The notes below the pieces were generated by a model. The model was given only the letters and a program-made list of their open reading frames with translations, had not been told where the DNA came from and ran no database searches. The position numbers were made by a program, and so were the translations under genes. A DNA stretch of 15,752 nucleotides, from positions 1-15,752 of the forward strand of contig SFNC01000039.1 in NCBI GenBank assembly GCA_004554255.1, written 5' to 3'. Each line of letters opens with the position of its first letter. Position 1 is the stretch's first letter. The DNA comes from Bacteroidales bacterium (GTDB taxonomy: Bacteria; Bacteroidota; Bacteroidia; Bacteroidales; Muribaculaceae). Shown piece after piece: positions 1-7,807 of the stretch.

Positions 1-176
1 TAATAAATAAAACATGCACCCGCGAACAATATAATATTAGCGTATTCTCGCAGCTTCCGGCCATCTTTAGTCTTTTGGTTCTGTCACATAGCCCGCTATG
101 CTCCTTCTCCTGCAAGACTAAATCTGACCGAAATCTGCGACCCCTGCGTTAACAAATATTGGGGAACGGGGTCTTA
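1..176. repeat. Structured interspersed repeat, left copy (truncated by window start)
   Basis: Bases 1-94 match 15659-15752 at 92 of 94 positions (differences at 7 and 82), so this is one copy of a repeated non-coding element. It contains a long imperfect hairpin with arms 49-74 and 114-139, complementary at 21 of 26 positions, around an inner perfect palindrome CATAGC-CC-GCTATG (87-100). The right end, GGGGAACGGGGTCTTA (161-176), is the exact reverse complement of the left end of the other copy (15576-15591). Bases 141-160 are likewise complementary to 15619-15638 (19 of 20). The element therefore has terminal and sub-terminal inverted repeats. No coding capacity or transposase is visible. 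A MITE, a REP-like element, or a dispersed structured RNA would all fit. It ends 14 bases before the start codon of the next gene. Confidence 0.8.
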
Positions 177-189
177 AACATTTAATATA

Positions 190-2193
190 ATGACTCTTTC
201 CAAGACAATCGCCGCAGCCATGATAGGCTCGGCCGTAACTTTCTCAGCAATGGCTCAACAGAAACCATTTGACTATCACGTAGACAACTTCGCCGACATC
301 GAAGTACTGCGCTACAAAGTTCCCGACTTCGAGAATCTGTCGCTGAACCAGAAGCTCCTGGTTTATTATCTGACAGAGGCCGCACAGTATGGCCGCGACA
401 TTCTCTGGGACCAAAACTGCGAGGTGAACCTGGAGCTCCGTCCCGTACTGGAGGCTATCTACACCAACTTCAAAGGTGACCGCAACAGTGCCGACTTCAA
501 GGCCTTCGAGACCTACGTAAAGCAGGTTTGGTTCGGCAACGGCATACACCACCATTATTCGATGGACAAATTTGTCCCCGGTTTTTCAAGCTATTTCTTC
601 GCCCGCGAATTCAACGCCAACAAACTTGGCGACCAGGCGAAACTGGACCGCCTCAGCAAGGCCATCTTCGACCCCGCGATGTATGCCAAGCGCGTAAACC
701 AGGCCGATGGCCAGGACCTTATACGCACCTCGGCCAATAACATGTACGACAACAATGTAACCCAGGCCGAAGTAGAAGCCTTCTACGCTTCTATAAAAGA
801 TACCACTGACCTCACCCCCGTCAGCTACGGACTCAACACCCGCGTTGCCAAGGTAGACGGCAAAATCGTAGAGCAGGTGTATAAAATCGGCGGCCTTTAC
901 TCCCCCGCTATCGAAAAAATCGTCGAGAACCTCAATAAAGCCAAGCAGTACGCCGAGAACGACGCCCAGCGCGCCATCATCGAGAGCCTCGTCAAGTATT
1001 ACACCACCGGAGACCTCAAAACCTTTGATGAATACTCCATCCTCTGGGCCGAAGACACCAAATCCAAAGTGGACTTTATCAACGGTTTCATCGAGAGCTA
1101 CGGCGACCCGCTGGGCATGACCGGCTCCTGGGAGTCCATCGTAAACTTCAAGAACGACAAGGCCAGCCACCGTACAGAGGTTATATCGGACAACGCACAG
1201 TGGTTCGAGGACAACAGCCCCGTAGACGCCCGCTTCAAAAAAGAGAAAGTGAAAGGCGTGTCCGCAAAAGTAATTACCGCCGCAAATCTTGCCGGTGACG
1301 CTTATCCCGCAACCCCCATCGGCATCAACCTCCCCAATGCCAACTGGATTCGTGCCGCCCACGGCTCAAAATCCGTGACCATTGAAAATATCACCGAGGC
1401 TTACGACGAGGCCGCTCACGGCAATGGCTTCAACGAGGAATTCGTGATTGACGCCCCCACCTCCAAACTCCTTGACGACTATCTGTTCATCACCGACAAT
1501 CTGCACACCGACCTGCACGAGTGCCTTGGCCACGGCTCGGGCAAACTGCTGCCCGGCGTAGATCCCGACGCCCTTAAGGAGCACGGTTCCACACTGGAGG
1601 AGACCCGCGCCGACCTGTTCGCGCTGTACTACCTGGCAGACCCCAAGCTCGTTGAATTAGGCCTCCTGGATAATCCCGACGCTTACAAAGCGGAGTATTA
1701 CAAATACATGCTGAATGGTCTGATGACACAATTGATGCGCATCGAGCCCGGCAAAGACATTGAGGAAGCGCACATGCGCAACCGTCAGCTCATCGCCAAA
1801 TGGGCCCTTGAGCACGGAAAAGCCGACAATGTGGTTGAGCTGGTCAAGAAAAACGGCAAGACTTTTGTACAGATAAACGACTATCAGGCCCTGCGTAAAC
1901 TGTTCGGCGAACTGCTGAAAGAGGTGCAGCGTGTGCGCTCGGAGGGCGACTATGCCGCCGGACGCCGGTTAGTGCTGGATTACGCCGTTAAATTCGACCC
2001 CGAACTGCACCGCGAAGTCCTGGAGCGCTATTCACACCTCAGCATCGCACCCTACAAGGGCTTTGTTAACCCCGTCTACACCCCCGTACGCGATGCCGCC
2101 GGCAACATCACGGATATTAAAGTCGCATACTCCGAGAACTATCCCGAGCAGATGCTCCGCTACTCGCGCGACTACTCACCCCTGACAAAATAA
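190..2193 (+). CDS. Exported dipeptidyl peptidase III (metallopeptidase family M49)
   Basis: A zinc exopeptidase expected to remove dipeptides from the N terminus of short peptides. The 667-residue product carries the M49 signature HECLGH at residues 443-448 (zinc histidines 443 and 448, catalytic Glu444) and the second motif EETRAD at 470-475, where a glutamate supplies the third zinc ligand. A cysteine inside the HExxGH motif is a known feature of Bacteroides DPP III. Length is close to the roughly 675 residues of the Bacteroides thetaiotaomicron enzyme. The N terminus (MTLSK, a hydrophobic stretch, then AMA before Gln23) looks like a signal peptide cleaved after residue 22, so the enzyme probably acts in the periplasm. 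The ATG at 190 is chosen because it opens the signal peptide. No clear promoter is visible; the upstream DNA is the repeat. lgt starts 6 bases after the stop codon. Confidence 0.93.
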   Translation: MTLSKTIAAAMIGSAVTFSAMAQQKPFDYHVDNFADIEVLRYKVPDFENLSLNQKLLVYYLTEAAQYGRDILWDQNCEVNLELRPVLEAIYTNFKGDRNSADFKAFETYVKQVWFGNGIHHHYSMDKFVPGFSSYFFAREFNANKLGDQAKLDRLSKAIFDPAMYAKRVNQADGQDLIRTSANNMYDNNVTQAEVEAFYASIKDTTDLTPVSYGLNTRVAKVDGKIVEQVYKIGGLYSPAIEKIVENLNKAKQYAENDAQRAIIESLVKYYTTGDLKTFDEYSILWAEDTKSKVDFINGFIESYGDPLGMTGSWESIVNFKNDKASHRTEVISDNAQWFEDNSPVDARFKKEKVKGVSAKVITAANLAGDAYPATPIGINLPNANWIRAAHGSKSVTIENITEAYDEAAHGNGFNEEFVIDAPTSKLLDDYLFITDNLHTDLHECLGHGSGKLLPGVDPDALKEHGSTLEETRADLFALYYLADPKLVELGLLDNPDAYKAEYYKYMLNGLMTQLMRIEPGKDIEEAHMRNRQLIAKWALEHGKADNVVELVKKNGKTFVQINDYQALRKLFGELLKEVQRVRSEGDYAAGRRLVLDYAVKFDPELHREVLERYSHLSIAPYKGFVNPVYTPVRDAAGNITDIKVAYSENYPEQMLRYSRDYSPLTK

Positions 2194-2199
2194 TTGGCA

Positions 2200-3015
2200 A
2201 TGCTGAACTTTATAGTCTGGAACGCGGACCCCGAACTGCTACACACCTCATTTATCTCAATCAGGTGGTACAGTCTGATGTTTGCCATCGGATTCCTGGT
2301 GGGTTTCAACATCGTGGAACGCATGTTCAGGCACGACAACGCCCCCGAAAAATGGTGCCCGCTGCTGCTCCTCTGGGTAGTGGCCGGCACTGTTATAGGT
2401 GCGCGCCTGGGTCACGTATTCTTTTATGAATGGGATTATTATTCGGCACATCCGGCAGAGATAATCAAGACCTGGCACGGCGGACTGGCCAGCCACGGCG
2501 GCGCCATAGGTGTCATCCTGGCAGTGCTGGGCTATTCATGGGTAACCACCAAGCGCTCGCCACTGTGGACATTTGACCGCCTTGTGGTCGCCATTGCCTT
2601 AGTGGGCGCGCTGATACGCATCGGAAATCTCATGAACAGCGAGATTTACGGCCATGTAACAGACCTGCCATGGGGATTCATTTTCGTACGCGACGGCCAG
2701 ACTCTGCCGGCGCACCCCACACAGATTTACGAGGCACTGTGCTATCTGGCGCTGTTCGGACTGCTGATGTGGATGTATTGGCGGAAAGGAATGGGCAGCC
2801 GCCCGGGCCTGATCTTCGGAACATTCCTTATCGGATGCTTCCTCAGCCGCTTCCTCATTGAATTTGTCAAGAACGACCAGGTGGCACGTGAAGCTACAAT
2901 GACACTGAACCTGGGCCAGTTACTGAGCATTCCCTTTGTTCTGATAGGCGTATTCTTCGTGATACGTGCTATGAAACGCCCCCGGGTAAATCCCGTTATA
3001 GAGAGCGCCAAATAA
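2200..3015 (+). CDS. lgt: Prolipoprotein diacylglyceryl transferase
   Basis: Lgt transfers a diacylglyceryl group from phosphatidylglycerol to the lipobox cysteine of prolipoproteins at the inner membrane, the first step of lipoprotein maturation. The 271-residue product is strongly hydrophobic, with about seven likely membrane segments. It contains the family motif HGGLASHGG (from His93) and the signature RIGNLMNSEIYG (Arg140-Asn143), which correspond to conserved catalytic and lipid-binding regions of E. coli Lgt. A TTG at 2194 is in frame, but the ATG at 2200 gives the more usual N terminus (MLNFIVWN) and is preferred. The gene begins 6 bases after the peptidase stop and is probably co-transcribed with it. 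A hairpin terminator follows 28 bases after its stop. Confidence 0.95.
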   Translation: MLNFIVWNADPELLHTSFISIRWYSLMFAIGFLVGFNIVERMFRHDNAPEKWCPLLLLWVVAGTVIGARLGHVFFYEWDYYSAHPAEIIKTWHGGLASHGGAIGVILAVLGYSWVTTKRSPLWTFDRLVVAIALVGALIRIGNLMNSEIYGHVTDLPWGFIFVRDGQTLPAHPTQIYEALCYLALFGLLMWMYWRKGMGSRPGLIFGTFLIGCFLSRFLIEFVKNDQVAREATMTLNLGQLLSIPFVLIGVFFVIRAMKRPRVNPVIESAK

Positions 3016-3043
3016 TCGGAAATAATATAACCGAATACCCCAA

Positions 3044-3081
3044 AGAGGCGGAGCCGGAAACGGTTTCGCCTCTATTATTTT
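3044..3081 (+). terminator. Rho-independent terminator after lgt
   Basis: The stem 3044-3056 pairs with 3061-3073 over 13 base pairs, including two G:U pairs, around a GAAA tetraloop, and is followed by ATTATTTT. On the opposite strand the two wobble pairs become A-C mismatches, so termination should favour plus-strand transcripts. The site overlaps the stop codon of the convergent symporter gene (3075-3077). Confidence 0.85.
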
Positions 3082-4475
3082 GTGGGGCGAGTGAAGTAGA
3101 CCTTCGCGGCTTTGCGCACATGATGGCTGAGCGCCAGGATGGTGCACATGGCCGGGAATGCCATGCAGGCATAGAACAAGTCCGTAAGACCCACGGCGAC
3201 GCCCACGGGTATAACGGCAAACACCACTAACGTGGCGATAAAGAACCAAGTATAATACTTTGCTCGCGCGGGGCCGAAGAGGTACGTGGCGCAGCTGGTG
3301 CCATAATACGAGTAGCTGAACATGGACGACAGCGAGAAACAGAACACCACCACCATCAGCATATATGCACCGCCGGGGATAGCGCGGTTAAAGGCATCCA
3401 TGGCTATGGAGAGGCCTTTCACGCCCTCGGATGCGCCGCTGAAATCGCCGCACAACAGCAGGGCCACGGCCGTTAGCGTGCATACCAGCCCGGAGTCCAG
3501 CGCCGGGCCGAGCATTGCAATAAGGCCCTCGCGTACAGGCTCCGTATTGCGCGATGCGCCGTGCATGATGGACGCGGTACCTATGCCGGCGTCGTTTACC
3601 AGAGCGGCACGACGCGCACCTATGATGGCGATTCCGGCAAATGCGCCGAAACCGGCACGCAGGTTAAATGCCTCCGAGAAAATCCGGCGGAACACCTCGG
3701 GCACATCTCCGGCGTGTGTCACTATAATATACAGTACCATAAGGAAATAAACGCCGACCATAAACGGCACCAACACCGTTGCCACACGCGCTATTCTCTT
3801 TACACCGCGAAGAACCACGAGCGCCACAATCATAGCAATGGCAAGTCCGAAAATCAATCGGAAAGCGCCCTCGGCGCCAAGGCCGGTAGCGTTGCCGAAT
3901 CCGGCGAAAAACGCGCTGTTGGAAAGGCCCTCGGGCGTTGTGAACGTGCTCACGACTGCCTCGGTGAGCTGATTGGCGTTAATTATACACAGCGTACCGA
4001 ACATACCGGCCACGGCAAAGAACACTGCAAGCGGCTTCCAGCGCGCGCCGAATGCCCTCTCTATCATGTACATAATGCCGCCGCGGGGGTTGCCATGACT
4101 GTCCCGGCCCTTGAACATTATGGCCAGCGCGCCCTCGTGGAACTTGGTACACATTCCCACTATTGCGCTTATCCACATCCAGAAAATCGCGCCCGGGCCA
4201 CCCATCACCAGTGCTATCGCCACACCGGCTATGTTGCCAAGGCCGACCGTTCCCGCCACCGCAGACATCAGCGCCTGCACCGACGAAATCTCTCCGGTTT
4301 TGGAGTTTCCGCCCTTTTGTCTGAGCACCCTTACGGATGCCGGCAGACGGCGGATGGAAATAGCACCGCTACTTATAAACAGATATAAACCGCCGCCTAT
4401 TAGCAGAAAAAATAAGGGATATCCGCACAGAAAGTCTGCGATATCAACTATATAGTTACCAAATTGTTCAAGCAT
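3075..4475 (-). CDS. Sodium:alanine/glycine symporter (AGCS family)
   Basis: A predicted inner-membrane cation-coupled importer of small neutral amino acids such as alanine or glycine. The 466-residue product has repeated hydrophobic segments. It carries the AGCS signature region GTVGLGNIAGVAIALVMGGP (beginning around residue 75), followed by a tryptophan-rich helix and CTKFHEGALA, and later by GIGTASIMHGAS. Length is typical of the family. The ATG at 4475 is supported by the N-terminal sequence and by a well-placed promoter upstream. The gene faces lgt tail to tail, with only 59 bases between stop codons. It is separated from the glycosidase gene by a terminator, so it is probably its own transcription unit. 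Substrate and ion (Na+ or H+) cannot be settled from sequence. Confidence 0.92.
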   Translation of the reverse strand: MLEQFGNYIVDIADFLCGYPLFFLLIGGGLYLFISSGAISIRRLPASVRVLRQKGGNSKTGEISSVQALMSAVAGTVGLGNIAGVAIALVMGGPGAIFWMWISAIVGMCTKFHEGALAIMFKGRDSHGNPRGGIMYMIERAFGARWKPLAVFFAVAGMFGTLCIINANQLTEAVVSTFTTPEGLSNSAFFAGFGNATGLGAEGAFRLIFGLAIAMIVALVVLRGVKRIARVATVLVPFMVGVYFLMVLYIIVTHAGDVPEVFRRIFSEAFNLRAGFGAFAGIAIIGARRAALVNDAGIGTASIMHGASRNTEPVREGLIAMLGPALDSGLVCTLTAVALLLCGDFSGASEGVKGLSIAMDAFNRAIPGGAYMLMVVVFCFSLSSMFSYSYYGTSCATYLFGPARAKYYTWFFIATLVVFAVIPVGVAVGLTDLFYACMAFPAMCTILALSHHVRKAAKVYFTRPTK

Positions 4476-4495
4476 GATTTATACAAAAATATCCG

Positions 4496-4526
4496 CAAAG
4501 GTACGAATTAAAACACATTCCTGCAA
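4496..4526 (-). promoter_or_regulatory. Bacteroidetes-type promoter for the symporter gene
   Basis: Read on the minus strand, TTG (4526-4524) is followed after 20 bases by TACCTTTG (4503-4496), a match to the Bacteroides -33/-7 pattern TTTG and TAnnTTTG. It lies 20 bases upstream of the ATG at 4475, giving a very short leader. Confidence 0.65.
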
Positions 4527-4534
4527 TAGCACAC

Positions 4535-4574
4535 ATAAAAAGCAATCCTCCCCGGGTGGTGCCGGGAGAGGATT
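4535..4574 (-). terminator. Rho-independent terminator after the GH31 gene
   Basis: On the minus strand AATCCTCTCCCGG (4574-4562) pairs with CCGGGGAGGATT (4555-4544), with one bulged base and a 6-base loop, followed by GCTTTTTATG. It starts 20 bases after the glycosidase stop codon and separates that gene from the symporter. Confidence 0.85.
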
Positions 4575-4593
4575 ACCTTATTTATATGCCGTC

Positions 4594-6828
4594 TTAAAGG
4601 ACCTGAAAGGTTACCTTGACCGGGCGGTTTACGGATGTCTTGGGAATATTGACAGTGGGCACGCCATCCACCATGACGACACGCGACTTCTTGCCGTTGA
4701 CGCGGACTTCGGCCTTTTCGGCGAGAGCCGGGAGGCGCAGCGTGTACGCACGCGCCGCTACAGCGCCTTCATAATTTCCCTTTGCCGGGTTAACCGTAAC
4801 AGTGGCGGTATTTCCCTTCTGCGAATAATTGAGCTGAGAGATGCGGTATTTTCCGTCTTTGTAGTCCAGGCTTATACCATCGTCCTCATACAGGTCGAAA
4901 GTATTGTCGACGTCCGAGGCCGCCGGGAACACAGTCATCACCAGATTGTCCAGCACTGCCGAGGCCGGGCGCGCCGAGTACGGCTGCATGGGCAGGATGT
5001 GTCCGCCGCGCACATAGAGCGGGAATTCGTCAAGGGGCTTGGCGATTTCCTTGGTTACACCACCTTCATGGCGCTCGCCCGTGAACCAGTCATACCATAC
5101 TTCACCGGCCGGGAACCACACTTTCTGCGAGGCCACCTTGTTCTCGCCCTCACCGGGAGAAGTGACAGGGGCGGCGAGGAGCGCGTCGCCGAACATGAAC
5201 TGCTGGGGCTGGTCGAACGACTCCTTCTGGTCGCCGAAGTCTATGAACATATTTCTGTTCAGGGGCACCATCGTGTTGTGCGTCATCCACACATTGCTGT
5301 ATACGTATGGCATCAGCTGAGCGCGGAAGTGGTACATGCGACGCATGGCATCGGTTTCCTTTTCGCCTGAAATCCAGGGCCGACGGTCCAGCTTGGGGTC
5401 TTTTGTGGAGTGCACTCTCAGTGCGGCCGAAAGCGCCGAGAACTGCGTCCAGCGCACGGTAAGCTCGGGGTTGGGCAATCCGCGGAAACCGCCGGTGTCG
5501 TGGGCCCAGTAGTAGCAACCGCCCTGTCCGCTTCCGGATGTGAGTTTTACCTCAAATGCCAGCATGGGCCAATTAGCCTGAGCATCGCCGGAAAACTGTA
5601 TGGGATGTCTGTGGTCGCCCCATCCGGCCCAACGGCTGTAGCCAGCGCCACGCTTGCCAAGGCGCTGTGAGTCACGGTAATACAGTTCGTTTATCCACGA
5701 CAGAGAGGTGCTGTTGAGGCCGCGCACATTGGGATACAGATAGTTCTGCTGCCAGTCCAGCCACCAGAAATCCACGCCCATTTCCTCCGACGGGTGATGG
5801 GCATATTTAAAGAATGCGTCCATATATTTCTTGTCGGAAAGGTCGAACAGAGGCACCTTTCCGTCCTCTGCGCCGAGTTCGCGGGCAAAATCGGCATAGT
5901 TATGCTCGTGCGGACGCACGCCGTCGTGAGGATGGTCGTTCAGCGATACCGTCACGCCCTTGGCATGAAGCTTGGAAATCAGGTCGGCGGGGTCCGGAAT
6001 CAGCTCCTTGTTCCAGGTGTAACCGTTCCAGTTGAGGTGTCCGTTGTGACCGGTACCGACAGTGGCATCGTTGGTGTGCCAGCCCATGTCGAAAACGATA
6101 TTGTCAATCGGGAAGTCGTTCTTGTCGTAGCCGTCAACGATGTCCAGGAACTCGTCGGAGGTATAATCCCAATATCTGCAGTACCATATTCCGTGGATGT
6201 ACTTTCGGGTCATGGGCACTTTTCCGCTGACAGCGCCTAACGATGCCAGCGCGGCCTTGTAGTCGTTGCCGTAAACAAAGCAATACTCATCCTGCAAGCT
6301 TGTGGACGTGTCGCGGGGGCGCAGCCAGTCGTTGACGAGGATGTCGCTCTTGCGGTCGTCAATCACATACCAGCCGTCTTTGCTGAGAATACCGTCGTTC
6401 ATCGGAATCTCGCCGGTGACACGGTCAAGGGTTTCCACGGGACCTCCCAGGTTGTTTTTCGCGATTTTGCGGTTTGTGAATTTCTTTTCCTTGCCGTTCA
6501 GCTGATAAAAGACATTAAGATTGGATGTGGAAAACGGGAAACCGTCGGCCTTGTACCATATACGCACCGCCGGAGTCTTTATCTCGTAGCAGTTGTCGCC
6601 AAGGTCTGTGACATCTATATCTTTAGTATCCAGCGCATTGCTGCGGTCTATTGCGAACAGCGTGGGCTCGTCTACAAACTTGCCGTCAATCGCATATTCC
6701 AGTCGCAACAGGGTGGGCGTGATTATTGTGAGGCGGTTGTTGCCGAAAACCATCGGGTTGGCCTGGGGCTGATATGCCGATGCCGAGATGGCCGCCAACA
6801 GAGCAAAAGGTAATAATAATTTTCTCAT
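4594..6828 (-). CDS. Exported glycoside hydrolase family 31 enzyme
   Basis: A retaining alpha-glycosidase of clan GH-D. The 744-residue protein starts with a signal peptide (MRKLLLPFALLAAISASA, cleavage predicted after residue 18), followed by an N-terminal beta-sandwich and a TIM barrel. The predicted nucleophile is Asp358 in DFWWLDWQQ. The predicted acid/base is Asp415 in SGDAQ. HDTGGF follows, and a C-terminal beta domain completes the usual GH31 layout. The nucleophile setting differs from the WIDMNE of common alpha-glucosidases and xylosidases. Together with the histidine-rich stretch NDHPHDGVRPHEH, it suggests a less common subgroup, perhaps near the alpha-N-acetylgalactosaminidases (GH31_18); this specific assignment is from memory and weak. 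The gene lies 10 bases after the esterase gene, so the two are probably one operon. No SusC/SusD genes are present in the window. Confidence 0.92.
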   Translation of the reverse strand: MRKLLLPFALLAAISASAYQPQANPMVFGNNRLTIITPTLLRLEYAIDGKFVDEPTLFAIDRSNALDTKDIDVTDLGDNCYEIKTPAVRIWYKADGFPFSTSNLNVFYQLNGKEKKFTNRKIAKNNLGGPVETLDRVTGEIPMNDGILSKDGWYVIDDRKSDILVNDWLRPRDTSTSLQDEYCFVYGNDYKAALASLGAVSGKVPMTRKYIHGIWYCRYWDYTSDEFLDIVDGYDKNDFPIDNIVFDMGWHTNDATVGTGHNGHLNWNGYTWNKELIPDPADLISKLHAKGVTVSLNDHPHDGVRPHEHNYADFARELGAEDGKVPLFDLSDKKYMDAFFKYAHHPSEEMGVDFWWLDWQQNYLYPNVRGLNSTSLSWINELYYRDSQRLGKRGAGYSRWAGWGDHRHPIQFSGDAQANWPMLAFEVKLTSGSGQGGCYYWAHDTGGFRGLPNPELTVRWTQFSALSAALRVHSTKDPKLDRRPWISGEKETDAMRRMYHFRAQLMPYVYSNVWMTHNTMVPLNRNMFIDFGDQKESFDQPQQFMFGDALLAAPVTSPGEGENKVASQKVWFPAGEVWYDWFTGERHEGGVTKEIAKPLDEFPLYVRGGHILPMQPYSARPASAVLDNLVMTVFPAASDVDNTFDLYEDDGISLDYKDGKYRISQLNYSQKGNTATVTVNPAKGNYEGAVAARAYTLRLPALAEKAEVRVNGKKSRVVMVDGVPTVNIPKTSVNRPVKVTFQVL

Positions 6829-6838
6829 ATTCAGGTGG

Positions 6839-7759
6839 TTATTTTACATAGCGGTTGAAAAAGCGCAGAATAATCTCGGCCGTGGGCACGTCCTTGTGTC
6901 CCCAGGAGTGTTTTCCGCCGTCAATTTCGTATACCTCCACATCCGTGCCGTATGGCGAGTCGGTGTACAGCATGTGATAAACCTTCGCCTCGGGGCGCGT
7001 TAAAGACGTAAGCGTGTCGCATACCATCGAGCGGCAGCGATTGTTCGCCGCAACGGCGCTTACCGCGAGGGGCACGGGTATGTATGCTCCCCACCCGCCT
7101 TTGTTGAGGTGGTCGCCCTGCCATGCCGAAGTACGGTCATTGTTACCGTGAATCTCCAGGAACGGCTTCGGAGCAGTGAGGCGCAGCGAGTCGTAGACAC
7201 ACTCGAAAGTCAGTCCGGCTACGGAGGCGTATGCCTTGAAAATCTCCGGTTTCTCGTACATTATCTGATAGCAGAGGTCACCGCCGTTGGACATTCCCGC
7301 CAAAAATACATTTTCGGGCGAGAGGTTGAATTTCTCGGCTACTTTCGGAACGAAAGCGCCGAACCACTCGGCCTCGTTTACAGTCATGGTGTACTGTGCG
7401 GGATAACCGACATCCCATCCTTCCTTGCCCTTGGAGTCCGGCGAGCCGTTGGGATAACATATCGCGAAGCCGTATTTGCGGGCCTGCTTGTTCAGGTCCT
7501 TGCGTCTGCGGGTCTTGGAGTTATAGCCGTGGGTCATCACTATAAGCGGACGTCCCGGGGCAAGGCTGTCCGGGATATACATAGAGTAAGTCCTGACGGT
7601 ATCGCCATACGGGAATGTGTAGACCTCGTATGTTTTTTTCGTGGCCGTGTCGCCGGCCGCACTTCCGGGCGCGGCCGCTCCGGTATTTCCGGCAAAAACT
7701 ATTGTCCCGGCCACGCAAGCCAGAGTGGCGGCGGCAAGGTACTGTAGTGCTGATTTCAT
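6839..7759 (-). CDS. Exported alpha/beta-hydrolase esterase (PHB depolymerase/feruloyl esterase-like)
   Basis: A 306-residue secreted serine hydrolase resembling the LpqC/Esterase_PHB and carbohydrate-esterase family 1 group. After an N-terminal hydrophobic signal (about residues 1-23 or longer), the core contains VMTHGYN (oxyanion region), the nucleophile elbow GMSNGG with Ser157, Asp208 in HGNNDRTS and His284 in GGKHSWG, giving a complete Ser-Asp-His triad. A cysteine at residue 15 does not sit in a good lipobox and hydrophobic residues continue after it, so a signal peptidase I substrate is more likely than a lipoprotein. It is the first gene of a pair with the GH31 enzyme, which suggests removal of acyl groups from a glycan that the glycosidase then cuts; the substrate is unknown. 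No clear promoter precedes it. Its leader carries a large palindrome and the terminator of the upstream gene. Confidence 0.85.
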   Translation of the reverse strand: MKSALQYLAAATLACVAGTIVFAGNTGAAAPGSAAGDTATKKTYEVYTFPYGDTVRTYSMYIPDSLAPGRPLIVMTHGYNSKTRRRKDLNKQARKYGFAICYPNGSPDSKGKEGWDVGYPAQYTMTVNEAEWFGAFVPKVAEKFNLSPENVFLAGMSNGGDLCYQIMYEKPEIFKAYASVAGLTFECVYDSLRLTAPKPFLEIHGNNDRTSAWQGDHLNKGGWGAYIPVPLAVSAVAANNRCRSMVCDTLTSLTRPEAKVYHMLYTDSPYGTDVEVYEIDGGKHSWGHKDVPTAEIILRFFNRYVK

Positions 7760-7774
7760 GATACTGTATGTTTA

Positions 7775-7807
7775 TAAGACCCCGTTCCCCCAGGGGAACG
7801 GGGTCTA
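7775..7807. repeat. Perfect palindrome built from the terminal arms of the interspersed repeat
   Basis: AGACCCCGTTCCCC (7777-7790) and its exact reverse complement (7793-7806) are separated by only CA. The same arm forms the right end of the left repeat (161-174) and the left end of the right repeat (15578-15591), in the same outward orientation. It may be an internally deleted or minimal copy of the element, or a hairpin sequence that the element has captured. It lies 18-50 bases upstream of the esterase start, in its leader RNA. Confidence 0.8.

Noticed and set aside
2194..2199. TTG at 2194 as the lgt start codon
   Set aside because: It directly abuts the upstream stop and adds only two residues; the ATG at 2200 gives the more typical N terminus.
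3561..4388. 275-codon open frame on the plus strand opposite the symporter gene
   Set aside because: It lies wholly antisense to a well-supported membrane transporter, its translation is rich in His, Arg, Thr and Gly with no recognisable domain, and it is a codon-bias shadow.
4474..5370. 298-codon open frame on the plus strand opposite the GH31 gene
   Set aside because: Antisense to the C-terminal part of a clear glycosidase and across its terminator; the translated sequence has no family features.
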